Part shown: positions 1 to 7,198 of the stretch, in pieces
Numbering within the stretch: the first letter of the stretch is position 1
Layout of the letters: each line of letters starts with the position of its first letter
Source of the DNA: JBKPDV01 sp046728075
GTDB taxonomy: Bacteria; Acidobacteriota; Thermoanaerobaculia; UBA5066; Gp7-AA6
NCBI GenBank assembly: GCA_046728075.1
Contig: JBKPDV010000082.1
Coordinates: 1 to 16,938 of the forward strand
Reading direction: 5' to 3'
Length of the DNA: 16,938 nt
Notes under the pieces: generated by a model
Told to the model about the DNA's origin: nothing
The model's database searches: none
The model's input: the letters and a program-made list of their open reading frames with translations, nothing else
Made by a program: the position numbers and the translations under genes

Positions 1-190
1 CCCTCTCCCTCCGGGAGAGGGGCGGGGTGAGGAACTCAAATCCAAGTCGCGGCGTGCGGAGCGTGCTGCAACAAGAACTCCCTCTCCCTCCGGGAGAGGG
101 GCGGGGTGAGGAACTCAAATCCAAGTCGCGGCGTGCGGAGCGTGCTGCAACAAGAACTCCCTCTCCCTCCGGGAGAGGGGCGGGGTGAGG
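1..190. repeat. 79-bp tandem repeat, 2.4 copies, with internal hairpin
   Basis: Copies start at 1, 80 and 159; the first two are identical over 79 bp and the third stops after about 32 bp at 190. Each unit opens with a perfect 9-bp hairpin, CCCTCTCCC-TCC-GGGAGAGGG, followed by GCGGGGTGAGG and a linker beginning AACTCAAATCCAAG. A diverged copy in the same orientation lies at 11959-12037, so this is a dispersed family rather than a local slippage product. No integrase, transposase or cas gene is nearby. The left edge of the array is outside the window. Confidence 0.9.
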
Positions 191-198
191 GGGGTCCT

Positions 199-267
199 TC
201 CTTCTGGCTCGTCGACCACACCGGCAAGATCCTGATGCGCTGCGGCGCTCAGTGCCTGGCTAAGTAA
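199..267 (+). pseudogene. Probable 3' remnant of a gene, abutting the tandem repeat
   Basis: The frame reads SFWLVDHTGKILMRCGAQCLAK and stops at TAA 265-267. About 90 percent of its codons end in G or C, which looks like genuine coding DNA of this genome. Upstream the same frame runs through repeat copies 2 and 3 and hits a stop at 28-30 inside copy 1, with no plausible start codon context, so the gene's body is not attached. The repeat array probably inserted into, or recombined with, the end of a gene. I do not recognise the family from these 22 residues. It could still be a chance open stretch. Confidence 0.3.
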
Positions 268-277
268 GCCGGCACTT

Positions 278-775
278 TCACTGCGCGGGCAGCACGACGT
301 TGCGGAAGATCTTCCAGTCGCCGTCGGCCTGGCGCTGCCAGATGGTCAGGAACCGCGCCCAGTCGCTTACGCGTTTGCCGTTCTCGAGGCGTGTGAGCTC
401 GCCCCGCCCCCGCTCATAGGCGAGGTTGCCGCCGAGCATCAGCTCCTCAGACTCGATCCTGGCCGCGACTGCCGGGCCCGATTTTGCGAACCGATCGCGG
501 TAGAGCTGCTCGATCCGGGCGCGTCCCTTCGTAGCGGTCCCGTCGGGACTGACGAAGACGGCGTCCGGCGTGTACGGCTCCGCGATCGTCGCCGTATCGG
601 CCTTCGTCATGGCGACCTCGAAATCGGTATTCGCCTTCTTGATCGCAGACAGGAGCCGCGGCTCGGCCTGCGCCTGCACCCTTTGCGTATGCTCGGAAGG
701 CGACTTCGCCGTCGGGCTGGCGAATGTCAGCGCTGCCAGGGCGAAGAATCCCGGCCCAAGGCTTTTCTTCATCAT
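278..775 (-). CDS. Exported DUF4440 / SnoaL-like (NTF2 fold) protein
   Basis: 165 residues. The N-terminus (MMKKSLGPGFFALAALTFAS) has lysines then a hydrophobic stretch, a likely signal peptide, so the protein probably acts in the periplasm. Residues 40-163 follow the DUF4440 pattern: an N-terminal helix, an acidic stretch ending in YTPDAVFVSPDG near 68-79, a G-x-x-x-I helix, and a C-terminal strand pair ending in WQRQADGDWKIFRN. NTF2-like folds host many ligands and activities, so no reaction can be assigned. Two ATGs are in tandem (775, 772); an AGGA about 10 bases upstream suits either. An AGTGG direct-repeat site starts 36 bp upstream of the start codon (811-846), suggesting regulation by the MocR protein encoded at 5543-7189; that link is inference. 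Confidence 0.8.
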   Translation of the reverse strand: MMKKSLGPGFFALAALTFASPTAKSPSEHTQRVQAQAEPRLLSAIKKANTDFEVAMTKADTATIAEPYTPDAVFVSPDGTATKGRARIEQLYRDRFAKSGPAVAARIESEELMLGGNLAYERGRGELTRLENGKRVSDWARFLTIWQRQADGDWKIFRNVVLPAQ

Positions 776-810
776 GATGAAGGGATCCTACCGGATCGGC
801 TGACCTGACA

Positions 811-846
811 AGTGGTAACAGGCCTCGACGCGAAAGTGGCTATCTT
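811..846 (+). promoter_or_regulatory. Putative MocR-type operator, copy 1 (AGTGG x2, 24-bp period)
   Basis: AGTGGT at 811-816 and AGTGGCTATCTTG at 835-847, start-to-start distance 24 bp. The same spacing and half-site occur at 1278/1302 and in the mocR/dipZ-like divergent promoter at 7201/7225. MocR-family regulators are known to bind direct repeats, and the half-site resembles my recollection of the AAAGTGGW(T)CTA motif of corynebacterial PdxR. It lies 36 bp upstream of the DUF4440 start on the minus strand. Outside the half-sites this copy matches the other two poorly. Confidence 0.5.
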
Positions 847-1275
847 GTAGCCGCCGAACAATCCGCCTTTAACAACTCCGCGGCCGCGGATCCGGATCCA
901 ATAATCCCGGCCACAAATCCAAGAAGTGGAATCGCGGTCTCCGCTCGTTCCCTCAACAAGGACTTTTGTTCCCATCTGCGGTCGATTCGTTCCGGCGCTC
1001 GGATGGATTCCGTGGCACTTGCATTGCTCTTGGGCTGTGGTGAATGAGAAATCAACAAAGAGGTTTCTGATGAGAGTGGAAGCCTTGCGTGAGCCAACGA
1101 GATGGAAAAGAAGGTGGACCGGAAGTTTTGTCACTTCGCGTCGAAACGAGGAACCAACTTGAAATCCAGGGGGTTGACCTATCTCCGCTCCCATCGGGCG
1201 GCGGTCCAGGGCTCGGATTCAACGGTGCCGGTCCTTTTGGTCGGAGAGGCTCGGCGAATCGGGTCCGCCGCGGCC

Positions 1276-1316
1276 ATAGTGGTCATATCGATCTTTGCCT
1301 GAGTGGGTATTGTGGG
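1276..1316 (+). promoter_or_regulatory. Putative MocR-type operator/promoter, copy 2
   Basis: This 41-bp block matches 7199-7239 at 31 positions without gaps: ATAGTGGTC, TATCGAT, AGTGG and TATTGTG are identical and equally spaced. The two AGTGG half-sites start at 1278 and 1302. In both copies TATTGT sits 17 bp after an (A/T)TATCG hexamer, so the repeats may overlap the -35 and -10 elements of a rightward promoter. Downstream lie the leader ORF at 1348 and the gene at 1407. Confidence 0.55.
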
Positions 1317-1347
1317 ATACCGCTCTCCCAGACAAACTCTTGCCGCG

Positions 1348-1410
1348 ATGTTCTTTGTCGGAAGCCATTTTCGGTTCGCAGAGAAGCGCAGACGATCCGG
1401 GCCCGCATGA
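1348..1410 (+). CDS. Possible 20-codon leader ORF overlapping the next gene
   Basis: ATG at 1348 opens 20 codons (MFFVGSHFRF then a basic tail) ending in TGA at 1408-1410. That TGA overlaps the ATG of the gene at 1407 as ATGA, the classic layout for translational coupling; the gene at 1407 has no Shine-Dalgarno of its own. The DNA around this ATG (GACAAACTCTTGCCGCGATG) resembles the start region of the DipZ-like gene (GACAGACTCGTGGCCGCGATG), in the same frame. It may be a true leader peptide or the front end of a lost gene that shared that promoter. Only the overlap and the similarity are seen; translation is inferred. Confidence 0.3.
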   Translation: MFFVGSHFRFAEKRRRSGPA

Positions 1411-2189
1411 GTTCCCTTATGCCGCTTCGGGCTCGACCAATCGCGATACTCCCCCTCCGCGACGGGGATCCCTCGTCTCCGATGCCCTCAGCTCTGTCGG
1501 AGGCCTCTTCGCTGCCCGAGATCGTCGGCCGCGCCGAGAGTCTTGGAATCCCCTGGAAACGGATTCTTCTCGGAGAGATCGAAGCGGAGCAGAAACTTCG
1601 ACGTTACCTCGCCGAAATCGAAAGCGAGAGCCTTCTTCCGTCCGCGGTCACGATTCTGTCGTTCTCCTTGCTGCGGTCATGGCGCGTTCGGGACCAGATC
1701 GAAAGCCTCGCTTGCCAGGCCCGAGGCGGTTCGGTTCGGGGTGCCATTCGGCAGCTCCGAATCGTCTTTCAACGCCTTACTGGAAAAGGCGATCGAGATC
1801 AGGCGGCCATTGCCCAGCATTTCTGGTTCGCACATCAGCGGGTCCTTCTCCTGCAGCGCGTGTGCCGGGCCGCCGAGAAGAGCCGCGGAACGACGGCGGA
1901 GCGTCTGGCCTTCACCTGTTCGAGGGCCCGCTGCAGCTATGACGACGCGTCCTGGGCCCTTTGCCGGGAAGCCTCGGCTCGGCGCGGTCATCGCATCGAA
2001 GCGGCGGTCCGGAAAGCGCGTGACGAAGGGTTCCTGATCCCACGCGCAGAAACGGAGGCGCGCTCGTTGGCGGACCTGCGCCGAATCGTCCGTTCCTCTC
2101 CTTTCCTGGCGGAGCGACGCCCTTCGCGATCGCGGTCGCGGAGGGTCTTCGCGCCTGCGCGAGTTCGCCTTCCCGTCGATACGGTCTAA
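1407..2189 (+). CDS. Protein of unknown function, about 260 residues
   Basis: I do not recognise the family. From ATG 1407 the frame gives a plausible soluble, mostly helical, arginine-rich protein. It has a central segment with aromatic and basic residues (HFWFAHQRVLLLQRVCRAAE), three cysteines around residues 150-180, and a basic, probably disordered tail (RPSRSRSRRVF). There is no signal peptide or membrane segment. Codons favour G/C at the third position, while the frame upstream of 1407 does not look like protein, so I reject the longer start at 1089. A second in-frame ATG is at 1419. Long antisense frames overlap it but are less protein-like. It is preceded by a MocR-type site (1276-1316) and followed after 368 bp by the TonB-dependent receptor on the same strand; a joint role is possible but unproven. 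Confidence 0.5.
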   Translation: MSSLMPLRARPIAILPLRDGDPSSPMPSALSEASSLPEIVGRAESLGIPWKRILLGEIEAEQKLRRYLAEIESESLLPSAVTILSFSLLRSWRVRDQIESLACQARGGSVRGAIRQLRIVFQRLTGKGDRDQAAIAQHFWFAHQRVLLLQRVCRAAEKSRGTTAERLAFTCSRARCSYDDASWALCREASARRGHRIEAAVRKARDEGFLIPRAETEARSLADLRRIVRSSPFLAERRPSRSRSRRVFAPARVRLPVDTV

Positions 2190-2267
2190 GACGACACCTC
2201 TCCCGCGCAACTGGTCCCTCCTTTCGGGGTGTTCGGAATCCAGATTTATCCACTCGTCTCCAATCCG

Positions 2268-2318
2268 CCGTTGCCGAAGCAACGGATCGGGACGTCTTAA
2301 TTGAAATCATCCGTTGCT
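2268..2318 (+). promoter_or_regulatory. Two mutually exclusive inverted repeats upstream of the receptor gene
   Basis: CCGTTGC (2268-2274) and GCAACGG (2279-2285) form a 7-bp stem with a CGAA loop. The same middle segment, AGCAACGGAT (2278-2287), is also perfectly complementary to ATCCGTTGCT (2309-2318), a 10-bp stem with a 21-nt loop. Only one can form at a time. There is no T-run after either stem, so a classical terminator is not supported. An RNA switch in the receptor leader, or a set of protein-binding half-sites, are the alternatives. The receptor start is 240 bp downstream. Confidence 0.4.
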
Positions 2319-2415
2319 GCAAATTCCTGACTCCGAAGGGCCTGACGGGATTGACGCGGTCATGGCGATCTCATTGCTCTGTCTCACCCGCCGAGAGCGA
2401 TGAAGGGGGGAGGCC

Positions 2416-2523
2416 ATGAAGTCTCTCGATGGAATGAGAAGTCTCTCGATCGAATGGAAGGAGGGAGCTCGCCAGATCAATCCGGACCGACTCGACGGTC
2501 TTCTGCCCAATCAGTTCCAGTGA
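2416..2523 (+). CDS. Possible 35-codon small ORF ahead of the receptor gene
   Basis: ATG 2416 follows a purine run GAAGGGGGGAGG (2402-2413) that could serve as ribosome-binding site. The frame (MKSLDGMRSLSIEWKEGARQ..., 35 residues, charged, no membrane segment) stops at TGA 2521-2523, 34 nt before the receptor start. It could be a leader peptide. The 20-bp direct repeat at 2418-2456 falls inside it and, 20 not being a multiple of 3, is read in two different frames, which argues that the DNA rather than the peptide is repeated. No homolog is recognised. Confidence 0.22.
   Translation: MKSLDGMRSLSIEWKEGARQINPDRLDGLLPNQFQ
2418..2456 (+). repeat. 20-bp-period direct repeat (two half-sites)
   Basis: GAAGTCTCTCGATGGAATG (2418-2436) recurs at 2438-2456 with a single change (GATC for GATG). 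The period of 20 bp is close to two helical turns, so both copies would face the same side of the DNA, as expected of an operator. The second copy contains the palindrome TCGATCGA (2446-2453). It lies about 100 bp upstream of the TonB-dependent receptor start. Confidence 0.6.
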
Positions 2524-2557
2524 AACGCAGAGAACACAACAAGAAGAGAGGAGAAAG

Positions 2558-5527
2558 ATGAGATTTCGAACGAGAACGCTGCGAAAGGCGGCAGCCTTCG
2601 CGACCATCAGCCTGGCGCTCCTCGCCTTCAGCGGCGCGCTTTTGGCGCAGCAGCTGACGGGCAACGTCTTCGGCTACGCGACGGACGAGCAGGGGGGAAG
2701 ACTCCCTGGCGTCACCGTCACACTTTCCGGGATCGGCGCCCCGAAGACGCAGACGACAGATGCGCGGGGCGAGTATCGTTTCTTGAACCTTTCCCCAGGC
2801 AACTACACGCTGAACTATGAGTTGCAAGGTTTCGGGAAGGTCACGAAGTCCGACGTGCAGGTGGCCGTCGGGAAGAACACCGAGACCTCCGCGTCGATGA
2901 AGCTTTCGAGCGTCGAAGCGGCAGTGACAGTCCGCGGCGAGGCGGCCATTCTGGATCCGCGCAAGGTCTCGACCGGCGCGGTCGTCAGTCAAGTGGAGTT
3001 GAAAGAGATCCCGACCGCCCGGGATCCCTGGGTCATCCTCCAGACGGTTCCGGGCGTTCTGACGGACCGGCTGAATATCGGCGGCGATCAGAGCGGCCAG
3101 CAGTCCGCCTTCTACGGCAAGGGTTCGCTCGCGATGAACAACGTCTTCAACCTGGACGGCGTCAACATCACGGACATGGCGGCCACGGGCACGACGGGCA
3201 CGTACTACGACTTTGATTCGTTCGAAGAGATCAACGCGACGACGGGCGGAGCGGACATCACGCAGATGACGCCCGGGGTGCAGTTGAACCTGGTGACCAA
3301 GCGCGGCACCAACGACATCCACGGCTCGGCTCGCGTCTACCGGACGCCGGAGCAGTGGCAGTCGCAGAACACTTCATCGGAACTTAAGGCTCAGCCCCCG
3401 CCGAACAACACGTCCACGCGCATCTCGGAGGTTCAGGACTACGGGGCCGAGGTGGGCGGCCCGATCTGGAGAGACCACGCCTGGGGGTGGGGCGCGTATG
3501 GGCGCAACCAGGTGGACTTGATCCAGATTGGCGGCGTGTCGGACAAGACGACGCTGATCGACGTGAACGCGAAGGTCAACGTCCAGCCGCTGGAGTCGAC
3601 GGCGGTGACGTTCAGCTACACACAGGGCGAGAAGGACAAGTTCGGAAGAAACGCCGGGATAACGCGTCCCCAACCCACCTCCTGGGATCAGGGCGGGTTC
3701 AAGGGCGACCCGTCGGCTCTGGACAAGGTCGAGGTCTCGCAGGTCTTTTCTTCATCCTTGTTCGCGACGGCGAACTACTCTTATTTCCGGGGCGGCTTCC
3801 AGCTCATCCCGGAGGGTTCGCCGATTGGAACGGGTCTTTCCGTGAACAACACGTATCAGGATACCGGCGGTGTCTGGCACAACAGTTATTACGCGGCACT
3901 GATCCAGCGGCCGCTGCACAATGTCGGCGGAAACGGCTCCTTCTTCTTCAACACCGGTTCGGTAGGCAACGAGCTGAAGTTCGGTTTCTCCTATCGGACG
4001 GGTAAGGCGAACACGACGACTACCTGGCCCGGAGAGGGAAACTACGTGATCCAGACCGGCGGCGCGCAGAACCTCGGCGTGTTCACACGGCCGGCGCTCG
4101 GGATAGAACATGCGCAGTGGTACAACGGCTATATCGGAGACGTGATCACGGCCGGCAATCTGACGGTCAACGCCGGAGTGCGCTACGACGTGCAGAAAGG
4201 GAATAACGCCGGTGCCTCGGTGCCAGCCAACCCGGTCATTCCGGACATCCTCCCGGCGCTGACGACGGCGGACGGGCCAACGGAAATCGAGTGGAAGGAC
4301 TGGCAGCCGAGAATTGGTTTGACCTATGCACTCGGAACAGCCAGGAAGGTTCTCCTGAAGGCGAGCTACGCACGTTTCGCCGACCAGCTCGGATTCAGCC
4401 CCATCTCAAGGGACAACCCCGCTGCGCTGGCGGGGATCTATTACTACGTCAACAACCCGGGCGGAGTCCCGTTGACCCGCAGCCAGATCGACTTCTCGCA
4501 AGGCAACCAGGGCTTCTACGGCTTCGATCCGGCCCATCCGACATCCGCAACTTCTCCGAACACCATCCACCCCGGCTTCAACGCGGGGAAGACGGACGAA
4601 GCCCTTGTCGGTTTCGACGTCGAGGTCCTGCCGGAGTTTGTTGTCGGGCTGGCTTACACGTACCGCAAGTACACGGACCCGGCCGCAACGACAACCGTAG
4701 CGCAGGGCGGCTTTCTCCAGGGACTGCACACCTCCGATTGGACTTTCCAGAAAACGGTGACGGTGAAGGGCGTTGACGGGGTGCTCTACAGCGTCCCGGT
4801 CAATGCATTGACGGGAAAGCCTCGTCCGGGAGGCACCGAATTACAGAACCGGCCGGACTTCAATACGACCTACAACGGGATCGAGCTGACGTTCCAGAAG
4901 CGCCTCTCCAGAAAATGGATGATTCGCGGCGACTTCGGCTATCAGGACTGGAAGCAGAGTGCTCCCATTACCTCGTGCCAGAACCCGAACAACATCTTGA
5001 ACGGGACTTACGGCGGCAGCTGCGCGGGCGACACCATCATGGTCGGGCCGTCGGGTACAGGCAGCGGAGCCTTCGGAAACGTCTTCGTCAACTCCAAGTG
5101 GAACTTCAACGTCAACGGCCTGTACCAGCTGCCGTGGGGCTTCAACGTCGCCGGCAACTTCTACGGCCGCCAGGGCTATCCGAAGTTGGCCTGGATCACG
5201 GTCAACGCGCAGGACGGGATCGGCAGTCAGAACATTCTCGCGACCGGGCTCGACAGCCAGCGCTATCCCAACGTCTTCGATTTCGACGCGAGGATCGAGA
5301 AGGTCCTGGACATCAAGCCGCTCCAAGTCAGCCTCTCGCTCGACGTCTTCAACGTGGCAAATTCGGGCACGGTGCTCCAGCGGCTGGGCAAGGTCAACAG
5401 CGGCACGATCAACAGCAAGACCTATGACCCGACCAAGCCGCCCCCCACGGGCACGGCGACTTTCAACCAGATCAGCCAGGTGGAGAGTCCCCGGGTCGTG
5501 CGAGCCGGCGTTCGCCTCTCCTTCTAA
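2558..5527 (+). CDS. TonB-dependent receptor with N-terminal carboxypeptidase regulatory domain (Oar-like)
   Basis: 989-residue outer-membrane protein. Residues 1-30 form a signal peptide (basic MRFRTRTLRK, hydrophobic core, ALLA-QQ cleavage site). About 33-110 is a carboxypeptidase-regulatory-like beta-sandwich (VFGYATDEQGGRLPGVTVTL, DARGEYRFLNLSPGNYTL). About 120-260 is the plug (VVSQVELKEIPTARDPW, then NNVFNLDGVNITD and QLNLVTKRGTNDIHGSARVY). The rest is a beta-barrel rich in aromatic/glycine strands, ending in a terminal phenylalanine (RAGVRLSF) as is usual for barrel insertion. Start ATG 2558 follows a good AGAGGAGA at 2545-2552. This architecture is expanded in Acidobacteriota, often for uptake of large or glycan-derived substrates, but the cargo cannot be read from sequence and no binding lipoprotein or degradative enzyme lies beside it. 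Transcription should end at the hairpin at 5546-5576. Confidence 0.95.
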   Translation: MRFRTRTLRKAAAFATISLALLAFSGALLAQQLTGNVFGYATDEQGGRLPGVTVTLSGIGAPKTQTTDARGEYRFLNLSPGNYTLNYELQGFGKVTKSDVQVAVGKNTETSASMKLSSVEAAVTVRGEAAILDPRKVSTGAVVSQVELKEIPTARDPWVILQTVPGVLTDRLNIGGDQSGQQSAFYGKGSLAMNNVFNLDGVNITDMAATGTTGTYYDFDSFEEINATTGGADITQMTPGVQLNLVTKRGTNDIHGSARVYRTPEQWQSQNTSSELKAQPPPNNTSTRISEVQDYGAEVGGPIWRDHAWGWGAYGRNQVDLIQIGGVSDKTTLIDVNAKVNVQPLESTAVTFSYTQGEKDKFGRNAGITRPQPTSWDQGGFKGDPSALDKVEVSQVFSSSLFATANYSYFRGGFQLIPEGSPIGTGLSVNNTYQDTGGVWHNSYYAALIQRPLHNVGGNGSFFFNTGSVGNELKFGFSYRTGKANTTTTWPGEGNYVIQTGGAQNLGVFTRPALGIEHAQWYNGYIGDVITAGNLTVNAGVRYDVQKGNNAGASVPANPVIPDILPALTTADGPTEIEWKDWQPRIGLTYALGTARKVLLKASYARFADQLGFSPISRDNPAALAGIYYYVNNPGGVPLTRSQIDFSQGNQGFYGFDPAHPTSATSPNTIHPGFNAGKTDEALVGFDVEVLPEFVVGLAYTYRKYTDPAATTTVAQGGFLQGLHTSDWTFQKTVTVKGVDGVLYSVPVNALTGKPRPGGTELQNRPDFNTTYNGIELTFQKRLSRKWMIRGDFGYQDWKQSAPITSCQNPNNILNGTYGGSCAGDTIMVGPSGTGSGAFGNVFVNSKWNFNVNGLYQLPWGFNVAGNFYGRQGYPKLAWITVNAQDGIGSQNILATGLDSQRYPNVFDFDARIEKVLDIKPLQVSLSLDVFNVANSGTVLQRLGKVNSGTINSKTYDPTKPPPTGTATFNQISQVESPRVVRAGVRLSF

Positions 5528-5542
5528 TCTCGGAACAAACTC

Positions 5543-7189
5543 TCACCCCGACGGGCTTGTGGCCCGTCGGGGTTTTCTTTTATTGGACGAGCGCCATGCG
5601 TTCTCTCCGCTGTTCGGGGCTTTTTCTTGCTCTGGCGCTCGCTTGGGCTTCGCGGCTCCAGGTGTGCGACGCCGGCCGGGGGTGGTCGCGAGGCGTTGAG
5701 GAATCGAGCAGGATGTGACCACGTTGCGAAGCCGGTGGATGCCGGCCTGGATTTCCTCAACGGTCGACCCACCGTATCCCAGGATCAAACCCTGCCGGAG
5801 AACCTTTCCGAGGTAGGCCTCCGACAGCGGCGCCACCCAGAGTTCTTGCCGCGCGGCGGCTTCGCAGATCTCGCGGTCGCTCCACCCCTTGGGAAGGGCC
5901 GCCGTCAGGAACATACCGGCTTGATCGCCCAGCACCGCGAGCGCGTCGCCGAACTCGAGTTGGAGGGCATCGACGAGGGCGCGGCGCCGCTCGCGGCAGA
6001 GCACGCGCATCCTGCGGATGTGGCGGGCAAAGTGTCCCTCGCGGATGAAGTCCGCGAGGACCGCCTGGAGAAAAGTCGGGGAGCTCGAATCCATTGCCCG
6101 TCGCGCCTGCACGAAGGCCTCGACAAGATCTGGGGGCAGGACAATGTAGCCGAGGCGCAGCGCCGGGAACATGATTTTGGAAAATGTCCCGATGTAGATG
6201 ACCCGAGAATCCCGATCCAGTCCTTGCAGCGAGGCGATCGGCAGGTTCCCGTAGCGATACTCGCTGTCGTAATCGTCCTCGATGATCCACGAGCCGCCGT
6301 CCCTGGCACAGTCCAACAGCCGCAGCCGTCGCGAGGCGCTCATCGTGGCGCCGAGGGGAAACTGATGCGAAGGCGTGACGAAGATCGCGCGCGGCCGCGG
6401 GCAGCGGGCGATTCCGGCGGACACGTCGAGCCCTTCCTCGTCGACTCCGACCGGAACGAGCCGCGCTCCCGCCAGGGTCAGGGCGCCGCGTGCTCCGAAG
6501 TAACCGGGCTCCTCGACCCAGACCGGACTGTCGGGATCGAGCAGAACGTGGGAAGCGAGTTCCACCCCTTGCAGGGATCCGTTGACGATCATGATCTGCT
6601 CGGCTTCGCAGCGGACAGCGCGAGCGGTCCTCAGGTACTCGGCCACCGCCTCGCGCAGCGGCAGGAGGCCCATAGCCTGGCCGTAATGGAGGAGGCTCGG
6701 GTCCGCGTTTCGGCAATGGCGTCCGACCAGCTTCGACCAAACTTTGAGAGGAAAGCGATCGATGGGCGGCTGGCCCATGTGGAACGCGCCTGAGCCTCTG
6801 AGCCACGGTCCCGGCTCGTCCCGACGGAGTGCCTCGGCGCGGCGCGCAATGATTCGCGCAGCGAGCCGGACGCGAGGTCTTTGAGAGACCGATCGGCGCG
6901 CGGAAATCAGGAGCTCACCTGGAAGAGACCTTGCCACGAACGTTCCCGATCCGACGCGGCTCTCGAAATAGCCCTCGGCCAGCAGTTGCTCGAAGGCATT
7001 GAGGATGGGAATGCGCGACATCTGGAGCTCGGCGGCGAGAGTGCGACTCGAGGGCAACCGCTGGCCCGCGCGCAGCCGCCGCTCGACGATAGCATCGCGA
7101 TAACCCTCGTAGATCTGCCGATACAGGGGCTTCGGTATGGCCCGGTCGATGGCAATGACGGGGAGAATTGCCGGTGGCGCTGTCCTCAC
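5543..7189 (-). CDS. MocR-family regulator (GntR winged helix fused to a class I aminotransferase-like domain)
   Basis: 548 residues. Residues 15-88 are the GntR DNA-binding domain (PLYRQIYEGYRDAIVERRL, LPSSRTLAAEL, SRVGSGTFV). Residues 125-490 are a fold-type I PLP domain. WIIEDDYDSEYRYG contains Asp305 and Tyr307 for the PLP ring, and GTFSKIMFPALRLGY contains the Schiff-base Lys338; the 33-residue spacing equals that of GabR (D279/K312). The domain senses PLP or PLP-amino-acid adducts rather than catalysing. The GTG start is the first possible one (in-frame stop just upstream) and has no well-placed Shine-Dalgarno; a TATCGT box 6 bp before it suggests a leaderless mRNA. The last ~50 residues are basic, Pro/Ser-rich and encoded across the receptor's terminator. 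The divergent promoter carries an AGTGG direct repeat (7199-7239). The effector and exact subfamily (PdxR, GabR, TauR or other) are unknown. Confidence 0.93.
   Translation of the reverse strand: MRTAPPAILPVIAIDRAIPKPLYRQIYEGYRDAIVERRLRAGQRLPSSRTLAAELQMSRIPILNAFEQLLAEGYFESRVGSGTFVARSLPGELLISARRSVSQRPRVRLAARIIARRAEALRRDEPGPWLRGSGAFHMGQPPIDRFPLKVWSKLVGRHCRNADPSLLHYGQAMGLLPLREAVAEYLRTARAVRCEAEQIMIVNGSLQGVELASHVLLDPDSPVWVEEPGYFGARGALTLAGARLVPVGVDEEGLDVSAGIARCPRPRAIFVTPSHQFPLGATMSASRRLRLLDCARDGGSWIIEDDYDSEYRYGNLPIASLQGLDRDSRVIYIGTFSKIMFPALRLGYIVLPPDLVEAFVQARRAMDSSSPTFLQAVLADFIREGHFARHIRRMRVLCRERRRALVDALQLEFGDALAVLGDQAGMFLTAALPKGWSDREICEAAARQELWVAPLSEAYLGKVLRQGLILGYGGSTVEEIQAGIHRLRNVVTSCSIPQRLATTPGRRRTPGAAKPKRAPEQEKAPNSGENAWRSSNKRKPRRATSPSG
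5546..5576 (+). terminator. Rho-independent terminator, shared by convergent genes
   Basis: A perfect 11-bp stem CCCCGACGGGC / GCCCGTCGGGG with loop TTGTG is followed by TTTTCTTTTATT. It begins 19 bp after the receptor stop codon. On the other strand the stem follows an A/T-rich AAAAGAAAA but lies within the last codons of the MocR gene, so it can act cleanly only for the receptor transcript. Confidence 0.93.
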
Positions 7190-7198
7190 ACCCCTACG

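Larger units (their letters stand above)
776..1347. other. Intergenic region without a recognisable gene
   Basis: No frame here gives a protein-like sequence. It holds two AGTGG direct-repeat sites (811-846 and 1276-1316) and two overlapping perfect palindromes, CCGCGGCCGCGG (878-889) and GGATCCGGATCC (888-899). The stretch at about 1010-1165 is visibly richer in A+T than its neighbours. The long forward frame that enters from 1089 changes from implausible, arginine/glycine-rich residues to protein-like sequence only near 1407. Confidence 0.6.

Noticed and set aside
1..190. CRISPR-like array
   Set aside because: The units are directly adjoining identical 79-mers with no variable spacers, and there are no cas genes in the window.
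36..227. 63-codon reverse ORF in the repeat
   Set aside because: It is merely the translation of the repeat (PSPRPSPGGRGS type) and has no start signals.
1190..1275. Remnant of a second mocR gene left of the operator copy at 1276
   Set aside because: The reverse-strand reading does not resemble the N-terminus of the MocR protein beyond chance.
1089..1406. N-terminal extension of the gene at 1407
   Set aside because: Composition is not protein-like, it covers the operator/promoter block at 1276-1316, and no ribosome-binding site precedes it.
1677..2322. Long reverse-strand ORFs opposite the 1407 gene
   Set aside because: Arg/Pro/Gly-rich with no recognisable pattern; typical antisense openness in GC-rich DNA.
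2351..2379. TTGACG at 2351 as a -35 box for the receptor
   Set aside because: No -10-like hexamer is found 16-18 bp downstream.
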